From the NCBI GenBank assembly GCA_049662565.1, contig JBATBW010000062.1, positions 1 to 26,181 of the forward strand: DNA of 26,181 bases. The letters are read 5' to 3'. The position numbers and the translations under genes were made by a program. This stretch comes from JBATBW01 sp049662565. GTDB taxonomy: Bacteria; Bacillota_I; Bacilli_A; Erysipelotrichales; Erysipelotrichaceae. This document shows, piece by piece, positions 15,821-22,760 of the stretch (the stretch's first letter is position 1; each line of letters starts with the position of its first letter). The notes beneath the pieces are model-generated. The model was not told the origin of the DNA. It made no database searches and was given only the letters and a program-made list of their open reading frames with translations.

Positions 15821-16117
15821 ATGAGTAACGTAACATTGAAAAAAAGAAGTAATAATAATTTATCGGGTGTTGTATTAATTATTGGAATTATTATCGGCAG
15901 TTTGTTTGTTAGTATGGATGTATTAAGAAAGGTATTATTGATTGGTACTTTTGGTGTGTGGGGTGTTTGTATATATTTCAGTATTTACTTCACTTGGTTA
16001 TTTATTAGAGGTCTTGTTAAGTTTGATAAGTATCGCTTAAATTATTTATATGCAGCGATGGGAGTATTTACTTTTGTATTAGTAATTAATAAATATTTGA
16101 TTGATTACATTTTTTGA
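15821..16117 (+). CDS. Small membrane protein, resembles the N-terminal membrane part of FtsK/SpoIIIE
   Basis: A 98-residue protein with a short basic N-terminus (about 7-11: KKRSN) and three hydrophobic segments at about 15-30, 35-60 and 75-95. Function unknown. The spacing of helices, with a LIGTFGVWGV segment before the second, recalls the first half of the four-helix membrane domain of FtsK/SpoIIIE, but no motor domain follows. This is a resemblance by eye, not a demonstrated homology. The start at 15821 is favoured by AAGGATGGTGAT upstream, one base off the full anti-16S complement; a TTG at 15788 would add 11 residues. Its stop overlaps the end of rlmA on the other strand by 13 bases, with no terminator between. 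Confidence 0.7.
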   Translation: MSNVTLKKRSNNNLSGVVLIIGIIIGSLFVSMDVLRKVLLIGTFGVWGVCIYFSIYFTWLFIRGLVKFDKYRLNYLYAAMGVFTFVLVINKYLIDYIF

Positions 16118-16881
16118 TATAGTTGAATGCAAAATGAAAAAGTAATTTCTAAATTTGGTATATTAAGTAATTTATCTTTGTTTTCATAAGATGTCTTATA
16201 ATAATATGGTGTCATTTTAAATAGATTGTTTAGATCACTATTATTGAGTGTTCGATTGTATGTTAGAACATGTTTGTTAATTAATTTTAGATTTGGATGA
16301 TTAATTTCTTTTTCTTCATTGAGATATACTTGAGGATAAAGAAGTTCCTTCATTTGGATCAAATGATTTTTAGCGGGGGTTACTACTATAAAGTAGCCCT
16401 CTTTTTTTAATATTCGTAATGTTTCATCAATGGATAAAGGGATAAATATATTGGTTACTAAATCGATTGTGTTATCGATAATGGGGATATCAAATATGTT
16501 AGCGCAAAAATAGGTGATGTTTTTATCTTTCTTTGCGGCTATTTTTATGGCATTAATTGATAGATCAAAGGCATATACTTGGTTGTTGTTGTATAATGCT
16601 TGGGTATAGTATCCTTGGTTACATCCACAGTCGACGACAAAATTAGGTTGTAATTGTTCTGCTGTTTCTTTAATATAATTTTTCAAGGGTAAGTAGTTAT
16701 CGCTTTTTAAAAAGTTATCACGGGCTTGGGTTAATAATTTGTTGTCTCCTTGTTGTTTTTTATTTTTGATCAGTAGATTAACGTATCCGCTTTTGGCGAT
16801 ATCGTATTGATGGTTGTTTTGGCAGTGATAATTGTGTTCACTTTTATTTAATATTTGGTTACAGATTGGACATTTTAGCAT
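16105..16881 (-). CDS. 23S rRNA (guanine-N1)-methyltransferase, RlmA family
   Basis: It methylates N1 of a guanine in the helix-35 loop of 23S rRNA (G745 in RlmA-I, G748 in RlmA-II/TlrB). It has 258 residues. The N-terminal zinc finger is intact: CPIC (Cys4, Cys7), then CQNNH (Cys20, His24), running into QYDIAKSGYVNLL, the block shared with E. coli RlmA. The SAM motif appears as VVDCGCNQGYYTQAL, with DCGCNQG instead of the more usual D-x-GCGEG. A TNIFIPLSIDE segment follows. AAAAGGAAAA precedes the ATG on the minus strand. Gram-positive members usually modify G748, but which base is targeted cannot be read from the sequence. It is divergent from tmk. Confidence 0.9.
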   Translation of the reverse strand: MLKCPICNQILNKSEHNYHCQNNHQYDIAKSGYVNLLIKNKKQQGDNKLLTQARDNFLKSDNYLPLKNYIKETAEQLQPNFVVDCGCNQGYYTQALYNNNQVYAFDLSINAIKIAAKKDKNITYFCANIFDIPIIDNTIDLVTNIFIPLSIDETLRILKKEGYFIVVTPAKNHLIQMKELLYPQVYLNEEKEINHPNLKLINKHVLTYNRTLNNSDLNNLFKMTPYYYKTSYENKDKLLNIPNLEITFSFCIQLYQKM

Positions 16882-16925
16882 ATAATTTTCCTTTTCACTT
16901 TTTACAATTATATTATATAATATTA

Positions 16926-16934
16926 TGCTATAAT
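16926..16934 (+). promoter_or_regulatory. Extended -10 promoter of tmk operon
   Basis: TGCTATAAT is a perfect TGn-TATAAT (TATAAT at 16929-16934). The box ends 19 bases before the tmk ATG, giving a leader of about 13 bases. The 72-base gap to rlmA must also hold the divergent rlmA promoter; several minus-strand TATAAT-like hexamers are present, so that one cannot be fixed. Confidence 0.7.
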
Positions 16935-16953
16935 ATTATAGATGAGGTGTATT

Positions 16954-17586
16954 ATGCAAAAAGGAATATTTATTACATTTGAGGGTCCAGATGGTAGTGG
17001 AAAAACGACAATTAGTACTAAAGTGTACGAATTGTTTAAAAGTTCGGGGTATCCAGTTATTTATACAAGAGAACCTGGTGGTATCGAAATTGCGGAACAA
17101 ATCCGTAATATCATATTAGATCCTGATAATAAAAAAATGGATGCGAAAACGGAAGCATTATTATATGCGGCAAGTCGAAGACAACATTTAGTAGAAAAAA
17201 TAATCCCGGCTCTAAATAATAAGCAAATTGTTATTTGTGATCGCTTTGTCGATAGTTCTTTAGCATATCAAGGCTATGGTAGAGAAATAGGAGTAAAGGA
17301 AGTTAAGGAAATTAATGATTTCGCGATTGAAAGTTATCAGCCGGATTTCACTTTGTTTTTGAATATTAGTGCGAGCGATGGCTTAAAAAGACTGAAAAAT
17401 CGGACATTTAAAGATCGTTTAGATTTGGAAACTTTAGATTTTCATCAACGGGTATTTGATGGCTATCAATTAGTTTTAGCGAATATGAAACAGCCTCATC
17501 AAGTGATTGATGCGAATCGAGATATTGATAGTGTTACAAAGGATTGCTATGAAGCGATATTAAAGGTAATTTATGATTATAAGTAA
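16954..17586 (+). CDS. tmk: Thymidylate kinase
   Basis: Tmk phosphorylates dTMP to dTDP for DNA synthesis. It has 210 residues from ATG 16954, chosen because GAGGTG (16944-16949) sits just upstream; the in-frame ATG at 16942 would overlap that site. The P-loop is FEGPDGSGKTT, followed by REPGG, the CDRFVDSSLAYQGYGRE block and the LID region with LKNRTFKDRLD. It overlaps holB by 14 bases. The yaaQ and yaaR genes found between tmk and holB in B. subtilis are missing. Confidence 0.97.
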   Translation: MQKGIFITFEGPDGSGKTTISTKVYELFKSSGYPVIYTREPGGIEIAEQIRNIILDPDNKKMDAKTEALLYAASRRQHLVEKIIPALNNKQIVICDRFVDSSLAYQGYGREIGVKEVKEINDFAIESYQPDFTLFLNISASDGLKRLKNRTFKDRLDLETLDFHQRVFDGYQLVLANMKQPHQVIDANRDIDSVTKDCYEAILKVIYDYK

Positions 17587-18538
17587 TGAATTGCAAAAGA
17601 ATCAACCAGTAGCTTTTAAACTATTACAAAATAGTTTAGAAGGGCGGCAGTTGTCGCAATGTTATTTGTTTAATTGTAGTAGTAAGGTTGATGCTTTAAA
17701 ATATGCTAAATGGCTTATTGCTTCAATGGTTTGTAAACAACCGATTGACTATGTTGCTTGTGAAGATTGTTTAGATTGTTCGCGGATGTTTAATGAACAA
17801 TATAGTGATTTATATATTATTGATGGTAGTACTAGTAGTATTAAAAAAGATGAAATTTTGGCGTTACAAAATAAACTATCAAGAACACCGATTGAATCTT
17901 TAGGCAAGAAGTTTTATATAATTAATTTATTAGAGAATGCTAATGAAGTTGGTCAAAATAGTTTGTTGAAGTTCTTAGAGGAGCCTAATGATGATAAGAC
18001 TTTTGGTATTATCATTACTAACCAAAAATCACTAATATTACCGACTATTATATCCCGGTGTATTGAGGTTAATTTTAGTAATGAAGGCTCTAAAGAAATT
18101 TTAGCTAAGGCAATAAATAATAATTTAGATTTTGCGAAGAGCATGATTATTAGTAATATAGCAGATAGCTATGATGTCTTTAGTGAAATATATGAAAATG
18201 ATACATTTAATTTAGCTTTGCAGCTTTTTGAAGAAAATGTTAATGAGGATTTTATTGATTCTTTGTATAATATTTCTCAACAAGGCTTAACTAGTAAAGA
18301 TAAGAATAAGAATTTTGTTTATTATTATATTAATATTTATGTTTGTTTCTTAAAATCTTTGAATAATTACGATAATGATGATTGGTTTAAGAGTTTAATT
18401 GATCATTACCGTTATGGTCATAAACAAGATCAAATGTTAAAGGTATTATTAGATAATAAAGATAAATTAAGAATTAATTGTAACGTCGATTTAATTATTG
18501 ATGAAATATTTTATCAGTTTATGGAGGTAAATAAATGA
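17573..18538 (+). CDS. holB: DNA polymerase III subunit delta'
   Basis: Delta' is the stator of the clamp loader that places the beta clamp on DNA. It has 321 residues. The AAA+ fold has no functional Walker A, as expected for delta'. A zinc module is visible (Cys54, Cys63, Cys66, Cys69). NEVGQNSLLKFLEEPNDDKT and ILPTIISRCIEVNF hold the LLKxLEEP and SRC (sensor 1 / arginine finger) motifs. The C-terminal half is divergent. Start at 17573 lies within tmk, and the stop overlaps ricT by ATGA, so the three genes are probably coupled. Confidence 0.95.
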   Translation: MIISNELQKNQPVAFKLLQNSLEGRQLSQCYLFNCSSKVDALKYAKWLIASMVCKQPIDYVACEDCLDCSRMFNEQYSDLYIIDGSTSSIKKDEILALQNKLSRTPIESLGKKFYIINLLENANEVGQNSLLKFLEEPNDDKTFGIIITNQKSLILPTIISRCIEVNFSNEGSKEILAKAINNNLDFAKSMIISNIADSYDVFSEIYENDTFNLALQLFEENVNEDFIDSLYNISQQGLTSKDKNKNFVYYYINIYVCFLKSLNNYDNDDWFKSLIDHYRYGHKQDQMLKVLLDNKDKLRINCNVDLIIDEIFYQFMEVNK

Positions 18539-19401
18539 GTGAACAATATGTCATAAATGTCAGTTTTACGAAGTGTCGAAAAAAACTATATACTTTTTCT
18601 ACACAATTTTTAGATATTAAGGATAATGATTTACTAATTGTTGATACATTGAAAGGTTTGAGTATTGTCTATGCAGCAGGAGAACCATATTTATTGGATG
18701 ATAATAAGTTAAATGTCGAAGAGATGAAACCCATTGTTCGTGTTGCAAATGAAAAAGATATTCAGAATAATAACGAAAATATTGAACTTAATAAAGGTGC
18801 TTTAATCAAGTGTCAAAAATATGTGGAAGATTTAAAATTAGAAATGTATCTTGTTAGTGCAGAATATTCATTAGATCGTAGTAAAATAACTATTACTTAT
18901 GTAGCGAATGAAAGAGTTGATTTTAGAGAATTATTGAAGGTATTGGCTGGAGAATTGCGTTGTCGAATTGAGTTGCGACAAATTGGGCCAAGAGATAAAG
19001 CTAAAATTGTTGGTGGAATTGGCAATTGTGGTTTAGAAACTTGTTGCAGCCGTTTTTTAGGCGCTTTTGATGTGATTTCAATTAATATGGCTAAAAACCA
19101 ATTATTGGCGTTAAATGTTCAAAAGTTAAGTGGTCAATGTGGTAAATTGATGTGTTGTCTTAAATATGAAGACGAAATCTATAAAGAGTTAAGAAAAGGG
19201 TTACCTAAACTTAATTCACAAGTTCGTTATAAGAATAAAACATATCGCGTTACTTCTATTAATTTTTTAAGCAATCAAATTAAATTGGACAATAAAGAAG
19301 AACAATTATATTTGACAGTTGATGATTTACGTTTTTTAATGGATGAACAACAAATAATTACTAATAAAAAGGTTGATTCTAACGATGCGGATTCAGAATA
19401 G
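18535..19401 (+). CDS. ricT: PSP1-domain protein RicT (YaaT)
   Basis: RicT forms the Y-complex with RicA and RicF, which carries Fe-S clusters and helps RNase Y mature mRNAs in B. subtilis. It has 288 residues. The PSP1 domain holds six cysteines at 165, 170, 171, 202, 207 and 208 in GNCGLETCC and GQCGKLMCC, the expected cluster ligands. Start and stop overlap its neighbours (ATGA with holB; 17 bases with rsmI). In B. subtilis yabA, yabB and yazA separate it from rsmI; here they are gone. RicA and RicF are not in the window. Confidence 0.95.
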   Translation: MSEQYVINVSFTKCRKKLYTFSTQFLDIKDNDLLIVDTLKGLSIVYAAGEPYLLDDNKLNVEEMKPIVRVANEKDIQNNNENIELNKGALIKCQKYVEDLKLEMYLVSAEYSLDRSKITITYVANERVDFRELLKVLAGELRCRIELRQIGPRDKAKIVGGIGNCGLETCCSRFLGAFDVISINMAKNQLLALNVQKLSGQCGKLMCCLKYEDEIYKELRKGLPKLNSQVRYKNKTYRVTSINFLSNQIKLDNKEEQLYLTVDDLRFLMDEQQIITNKKVDSNDADSE

Positions 19402-20236
19402 TTTTTCTAATGATTGTCCAACATTATATCTAGTTGCGACACCAATTGGGAACTTAACGGAATTTAGCCCTAGGGCTATTGAAATTCTAAATAGTGTGGA
19501 TATTGTGGCGGCTGAAGATACGAGAAATGGTAAAAAACTATTAGATTATTTTGACATTAAGAAAAAACTTATATCTCATCATGAACATAATAGTGGTAAC
19601 TCGACAAAAGGTATTATCGACTTACTACAAGAAGGTAATAATGTTGCGCTGATATCGGATGCGGGTTATCCATTAATGTGTGATCCAGGGACATTTTTAG
19701 TAGATCAAGCAATTGAAAAAGGTTTTAATGTTGTGACTATTAATGGTCCTAGTGCAATGTTGTGTGCTTTAACTGCGAGTGGGATAAGCCCTCATCCATT
19801 TTATTTTCATGGTTTTTTACCACACAATGTAAATGAAGGTAGAAGACAATTAGAAAAATTAAAGTCATTTGAAAACACTATGGTATTCTATGAATCAGTA
19901 CATCGAATTATTAATACTTTACAGTTAATGTTAGAAGTATTGGGCGATCGTAAGATTTGTGTAGCACGTGAATTAACGAAAATACATGAACAATTTCTTA
20001 CTGGTGTTATTAGTGAAGTAATTGATAATCTAACGCAAATTAAAGGTGAATTTGTAATAGTTATTGAAGGAAATAAGGAATTAGTGAAGAAAGATATCAA
20101 TGAAGATTTAGTTTTAGAAATTGATCAGTTGGTTAGTTCTAATTTAAGTGTTAAAGAAGCAATTAAAGAAATAAGTAAAAAGTATGGATTATCAAAAAAT
20201 GAAGTGTATCAATTTTATCATCAAGAAAAGGAGTAA
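19385..20236 (+). CDS. rsmI: 16S rRNA (cytidine1402-2'-O)-methyltransferase
   Basis: RsmI adds the 2'-O-methyl group to C1402 in the ribosomal P site. It has 283 residues from ATG 19385, near normal. Motifs: TLYLVATPIGNLTEFSPRAI, VAAEDTRNGKKLLDYF, HHEHN, ALISDAGYPLMCDPG and INGPSAMLCALTASG, all typical of this tetrapyrrole-methylase-fold family. The frame extends to a TTG at 19373; ATG 19385 with AAGG about 12 bases upstream is preferred, though the site is weak and coupling to ricT is likely. The next gene, punA, starts 2 bases after the stop. Confidence 0.95.
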   Translation: MRIQNSFSNDCPTLYLVATPIGNLTEFSPRAIEILNSVDIVAAEDTRNGKKLLDYFDIKKKLISHHEHNSGNSTKGIIDLLQEGNNVALISDAGYPLMCDPGTFLVDQAIEKGFNVVTINGPSAMLCALTASGISPHPFYFHGFLPHNVNEGRRQLEKLKSFENTMVFYESVHRIINTLQLMLEVLGDRKICVARELTKIHEQFLTGVISEVIDNLTQIKGEFVIVIEGNKELVKKDINEDLVLEIDQLVSSNLSVKEAIKEISKKYGLSKNEVYQFYHQEKE

Positions 20237-20238
20237 AT

Positions 20239-21060
20239 ATGGAAAAGATTAATAGTGCTGTAAAATATATTCGTTCAAAAACAAATTTTGTTCCAAAGAT
20301 TGCATTAGTATTAGGCTCGGGATTAAATGATTTTGCAAGCGAACTTACAATAGTTGAAGAAATATCATATACAGATATTCCCGGCTTTCCAGTATCAACA
20401 GTAGTTGGACATGACGGAAGATTTATCTTTGGTTATTTAGATAATGTTCCAGTAGTAGTGATGAAAGGGCGTGTTCATTATTATGAAGGTTACCCTATGA
20501 GTGATGTAGTGTTACCAATAAGAGTAATGAAATTATTGGGAGCGCAAGTATTGTTTTTAACTAATGCGGCGGGCGGAATTAATTACGATTTTAAACCAGG
20601 AACACTAATGATGGTTACTGATCATATTGCGACATTTATTCCAATTCCATTAATTGGAAAAAACATTGATGAATTAGGAACAAGATTTCCTGATATGAGC
20701 GAAACATATGATTTGGATTTGCAAGATATCATTAGAGAAACCGCAACACAAGTGAATGTAGATTTAAAAGAAGGTGTTTATTTACAATTTAGTGGACCTA
20801 CTTATGAAACACCAGCCGAAATAAGAATGATGCGTACACTTGGTGCAGATGCCGTTGGCATGAGCACAGCATGTGAAGCAATTGCGGGCAACCATATGAA
20901 AATGAAGATATGTGCAATTAGTTGTATTACAAACTTAGCTGCCGGTATGAGTAAACAAAAATTAAATCATGAAGAAGTTAGTGCTACGGCAAATAAAGTT
21001 AAAAACGAGTTTACTCGTTTAGTTAAGCAAGCAATTATCAATATTGACAAAAATGTATAA
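20239..21060 (+). CDS. punA: Purine nucleoside phosphorylase (trimeric, class I)
   Basis: It splits inosine and guanosine (and deoxy forms) with phosphate into base and ribose-1-phosphate for purine salvage. It has 273 residues, normal for the trimeric class. Motifs: LVLGSGLNDFASEL (phosphate site), FPVSTVVGHDGRF, GRVHYYEGYPM, LTNAAGGIN, FSGPTYETPAEIRM and GADAVGMSTACEAI. AAGGAG at the end of rsmI provides the ribosome site, so it is the last gene of the tmk operon. A terminator follows. Confidence 0.96.
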   Translation: MEKINSAVKYIRSKTNFVPKIALVLGSGLNDFASELTIVEEISYTDIPGFPVSTVVGHDGRFIFGYLDNVPVVVMKGRVHYYEGYPMSDVVLPIRVMKLLGAQVLFLTNAAGGINYDFKPGTLMMVTDHIATFIPIPLIGKNIDELGTRFPDMSETYDLDLQDIIRETATQVNVDLKEGVYLQFSGPTYETPAEIRMMRTLGADAVGMSTACEAIAGNHMKMKICAISCITNLAAGMSKQKLNHEEVSATANKVKNEFTRLVKQAIINIDKNV

Positions 21061-21079
21061 TATATTATTTTTATCTAGT

Positions 21080-21107
21080 AGAGTGATTATCAATATCACT
21101 CTTTTTT
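21080..21107 (+). terminator. Rho-independent terminator after punA
   Basis: AGAGTGAT and ATCACTCT form an 8-bp stem with a 7-base loop, followed by a run of T. Confidence 0.88.
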
Positions 21108-21256
21108 ATGTGTGCTTATTTCAAATGTATTCAATCAGAAGATAATTATTTATTTTAATTGGTGAATTTACATATAATGATTAGATTTTTTTATTTGACA
21201 CAATAATAAAATATCACATTCGATTGATAAAGAAATTAACAATTGAAAAAATGATT
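21108..21256. other. AT-rich spacer with no gene seen
   Basis: Part of the 303-base gap between punA and the secreted-protein gene. No open frame, tRNA or recognisable riboswitch was found. A TTGACA occurs at 21195-21200 but has no -10 box at a useful distance. Confidence 0.5.
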
Positions 21257-21286
21257 TTGACATAGTTCTCATTCTATGACTATAAT
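21257..21286 (+). promoter_or_regulatory. Consensus promoter of the secreted-protein gene, with an internal inverted repeat
   Basis: TTGACA (21257-21262) and TATAAT (21281-21286) are both perfect, 18 bases apart. CATAG (21261-21265) and CTATG (21274-21278) are inverted arms with 8 bases between, lying across the spacer, a possible operator. Transcription would start near 21293, about 70 bases before the ATG. Confidence 0.85.
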
Positions 21287-21363
21287 TAATTAACAGATTT
21301 GTAACTATAAGTGAATTGGCCATATTTAGTTATGCTTCACAATTAAATAAGGAGGTAATTGTT

Positions 21364-22046
21364 ATGAAGAAAAGAATTTTGCTTCCATTAGTAGTGACAC
21401 TAATGATGTTATGTTTTGGGGAAATTTGCGTAATGGCAGAAGAAATAAAACCTGCATTTTTCATTGGTGATGATTATGTTATTATTGAATATGTGAAATA
21501 TGATTTATTGGATAATAAAATCAATTATTATGGAGTGGAATTTGAGTTAGTAGAGGGTAATTTTGTAAGAAATTCGGGAGAAGGTCAAATTGATATTATC
21601 CCATTGCCTGTTGTGGAGAATAGAATAAAAGACATAAAAACAATAACGAGTATAAACGCGAAAATTGGTGTTTTTGATGATGTGATAAGGGGTTTACCAT
21701 CATCAACTGTAAATGCACCTTATAGTAAAATTATATCTGCGGGAAATTGGTATGCTGAGACTCCATACGTAAATATAAATATACCGGGGCGACTTTTTTT
21801 TAAACCACTTCATTGAAAATTTCGGGAATGCCTTGGCTGGCCACAAAAATTTTTAAAGTTAATGGATTATATGGTGATGTTGCAGGAAATTGGTATGAAT
21901 TACCAACAGTGAATAATCATGATTTTGGTAATGTTGATACTATTAGATATTTAAATTATACGTCTACACGATATATTAAATTTTTTATTGCTTGTTTATA
22001 TGGTGAACCAGGCTTTACTTATACAATTAATCGAGGACTAGTTTAG
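21364..22046 (+). pseudogene. Frameshifted gene for a secreted protein of unknown family
   Basis: The first frame (21364-21816) encodes 150 residues with a signal peptide: MKKRILLPLVVTLMMLCFG, cleaved probably after CVMA (residue 25). It ends at a TGA (21814-21816) just after a run of eight T. A second frame (usable from about 21804, ending 22046) continues with 77 residues or more of similar character. AGNWY occurs in both parts (SAGNWYAETP and VAGNWYELP), which supports one original protein of about 220 residues. Either one shift between 21804 and 21813 or two single-base insertions, in the T8 run (21794-21801) and near the A5T5 run (21845-21854), would restore it. GGAGG and a consensus promoter remain intact, so decay is recent or the sequence has an error. 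I do not recognise the family. Confidence 0.7.
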
Positions 22047-22064
22047 AGAAGAAAAAGGTGACAA

Positions 22065-22487
22065 ATGCAAAAAACAAAATATTTAATTATAATTGGTACA
22101 ATATTAATACTAATATTTGCTACAGGAGGATATTATATATGGTGCACAAACAATCCTAATATTTATATTAAAATTGGTGAAGGTAGTTCGGGTAAAGAAG
22201 GTATTAAGGTTCAAACACCGCATATTGCGATTGTCGATAGACATGGTATAGCACCAGCAAAATCTATTGAAAACAATCTTGATCAGATAGTTAAAAGTCA
22301 TGAAGACATCTGTGAATATTTAAGGGATAACTTTTTAACAGCGGATATTAAATTAGATATCGAAATAAAAAGTAATGAAACTATTTTAAAATACCACGGG
22401 ATTGCTAAAAAAATGGGGGGAATAGAAGAAGAATATAAAAAAGAAGTTATATATGATTTTGTATTAAACGGGGATGTTAAAAAATAA
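22065..22487 (+). CDS. Single-pass membrane protein of unknown function
   Basis: A 140-residue protein that I do not recognise. One N-terminal membrane helix (about 6-26: LIIIGTILILIFATGGYYIW) anchors it, with the rest predicted outside; there is no lipobox. The outer part contains KIGEGSSGKEGIKVQTPHIA, a helix-prone acidic stretch (about 80-103) and a charged, KE-rich end. AAAAAGGTGA precedes ATG 22065. It begins 18 bases after the end of the frameshifted secreted-protein gene and has no promoter of its own, so the two probably form one transcript and may work together (inference from position only). Confidence 0.75.
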   Translation: MQKTKYLIIIGTILILIFATGGYYIWCTNNPNIYIKIGEGSSGKEGIKVQTPHIAIVDRHGIAPAKSIENNLDQIVKSHEDICEYLRDNFLTADIKLDIEIKSNETILKYHGIAKKMGGIEEEYKKEVIYDFVLNGDVKK

Positions 22488-22545
22488 TATGTCTTGTAAT
22501 TATTGCATTATAGATCAAAAATTATAAATTAAATTAGATTATTTG

Positions 22546-22573
22546 AGGTGCGATTATGGAAATTGCACCTTTT
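22546..22573 (+). terminator. Terminator-like hairpin after the membrane-protein gene
   Basis: AGGTGCGATT and AATTGCACCT form a 10-bp stem (one G-U) around ATGGA, followed by only TTTA, so the T-tract is short. The left arm also resembles a ribosome site followed by ATG (a 29-codon frame, 22556-22645), but the hairpin reading is preferred. Confidence 0.6.
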
Positions 22574-22587
22574 ACCCTTATCACAAA

Positions 22588-22607
22588 CCTTTATTTTGTA
22601 GGGTTTT
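22588..22607. repeat. Degenerate copy of the GTAGGG intergenic repeat
   Basis: CCTTTATTTTGTAGGGTTTT matches the three copies at the window's right end (core TTTAAAYTTTTGTAGGG) with a few differences. It lies in the non-coding gap between the membrane-protein gene and cls. Confidence 0.45.
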
Positions 22608-22691
22608 TAAATGAATTTTATGGCTGTATACTAATACTCCATTGATTATCTGATTAAATATTTCTAAATATTTGATTAATTATTAAAGATG

Positions 22692-22730
22692 AAAAAAGGA
22701 TTGGTTTCATAATATTATGAAATCAATCCT
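22692..22730 (-). terminator. Terminator of cls (minus strand)
   Basis: A long palindrome: 16-base arms 22697-22712 and 22715-22730, with one mismatch on the minus strand. On that strand it is followed by six T. It lies 31 bases past the cls stop codon. Confidence 0.88.
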
Positions 22731-22760
22731 GAGATAAAACTAATTTGTTTACTTATTGTT

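Noticed and set aside
21794..21801. Programmed -1 frameshift on the T8 run
   Set aside because: A -1 slip at the T-run reads TAA at 21801-21803 at once, so it cannot reach the second frame. A +1 slip gives only about 17 more residues before the TAA at 21854-21856.
21814..21816. TGA read as tryptophan (Mollicutes code)
   Set aside because: Reading through gives unrelated sequence and soon meets further stops; holB also ends naturally at TGA, and tryptophans use TGG.
22579..22586. TTATCACA as a DnaA box
   Set aside because: A single imperfect match with no cluster or dnaA gene nearby.
22556..22645. Small frame of 29 codons with an apparent GAGGTG ribosome site
   Set aside because: The ribosome site and ATG lie in the stem and loop of a terminator-like hairpin, and the frame crosses a dispersed repeat; more likely non-coding.
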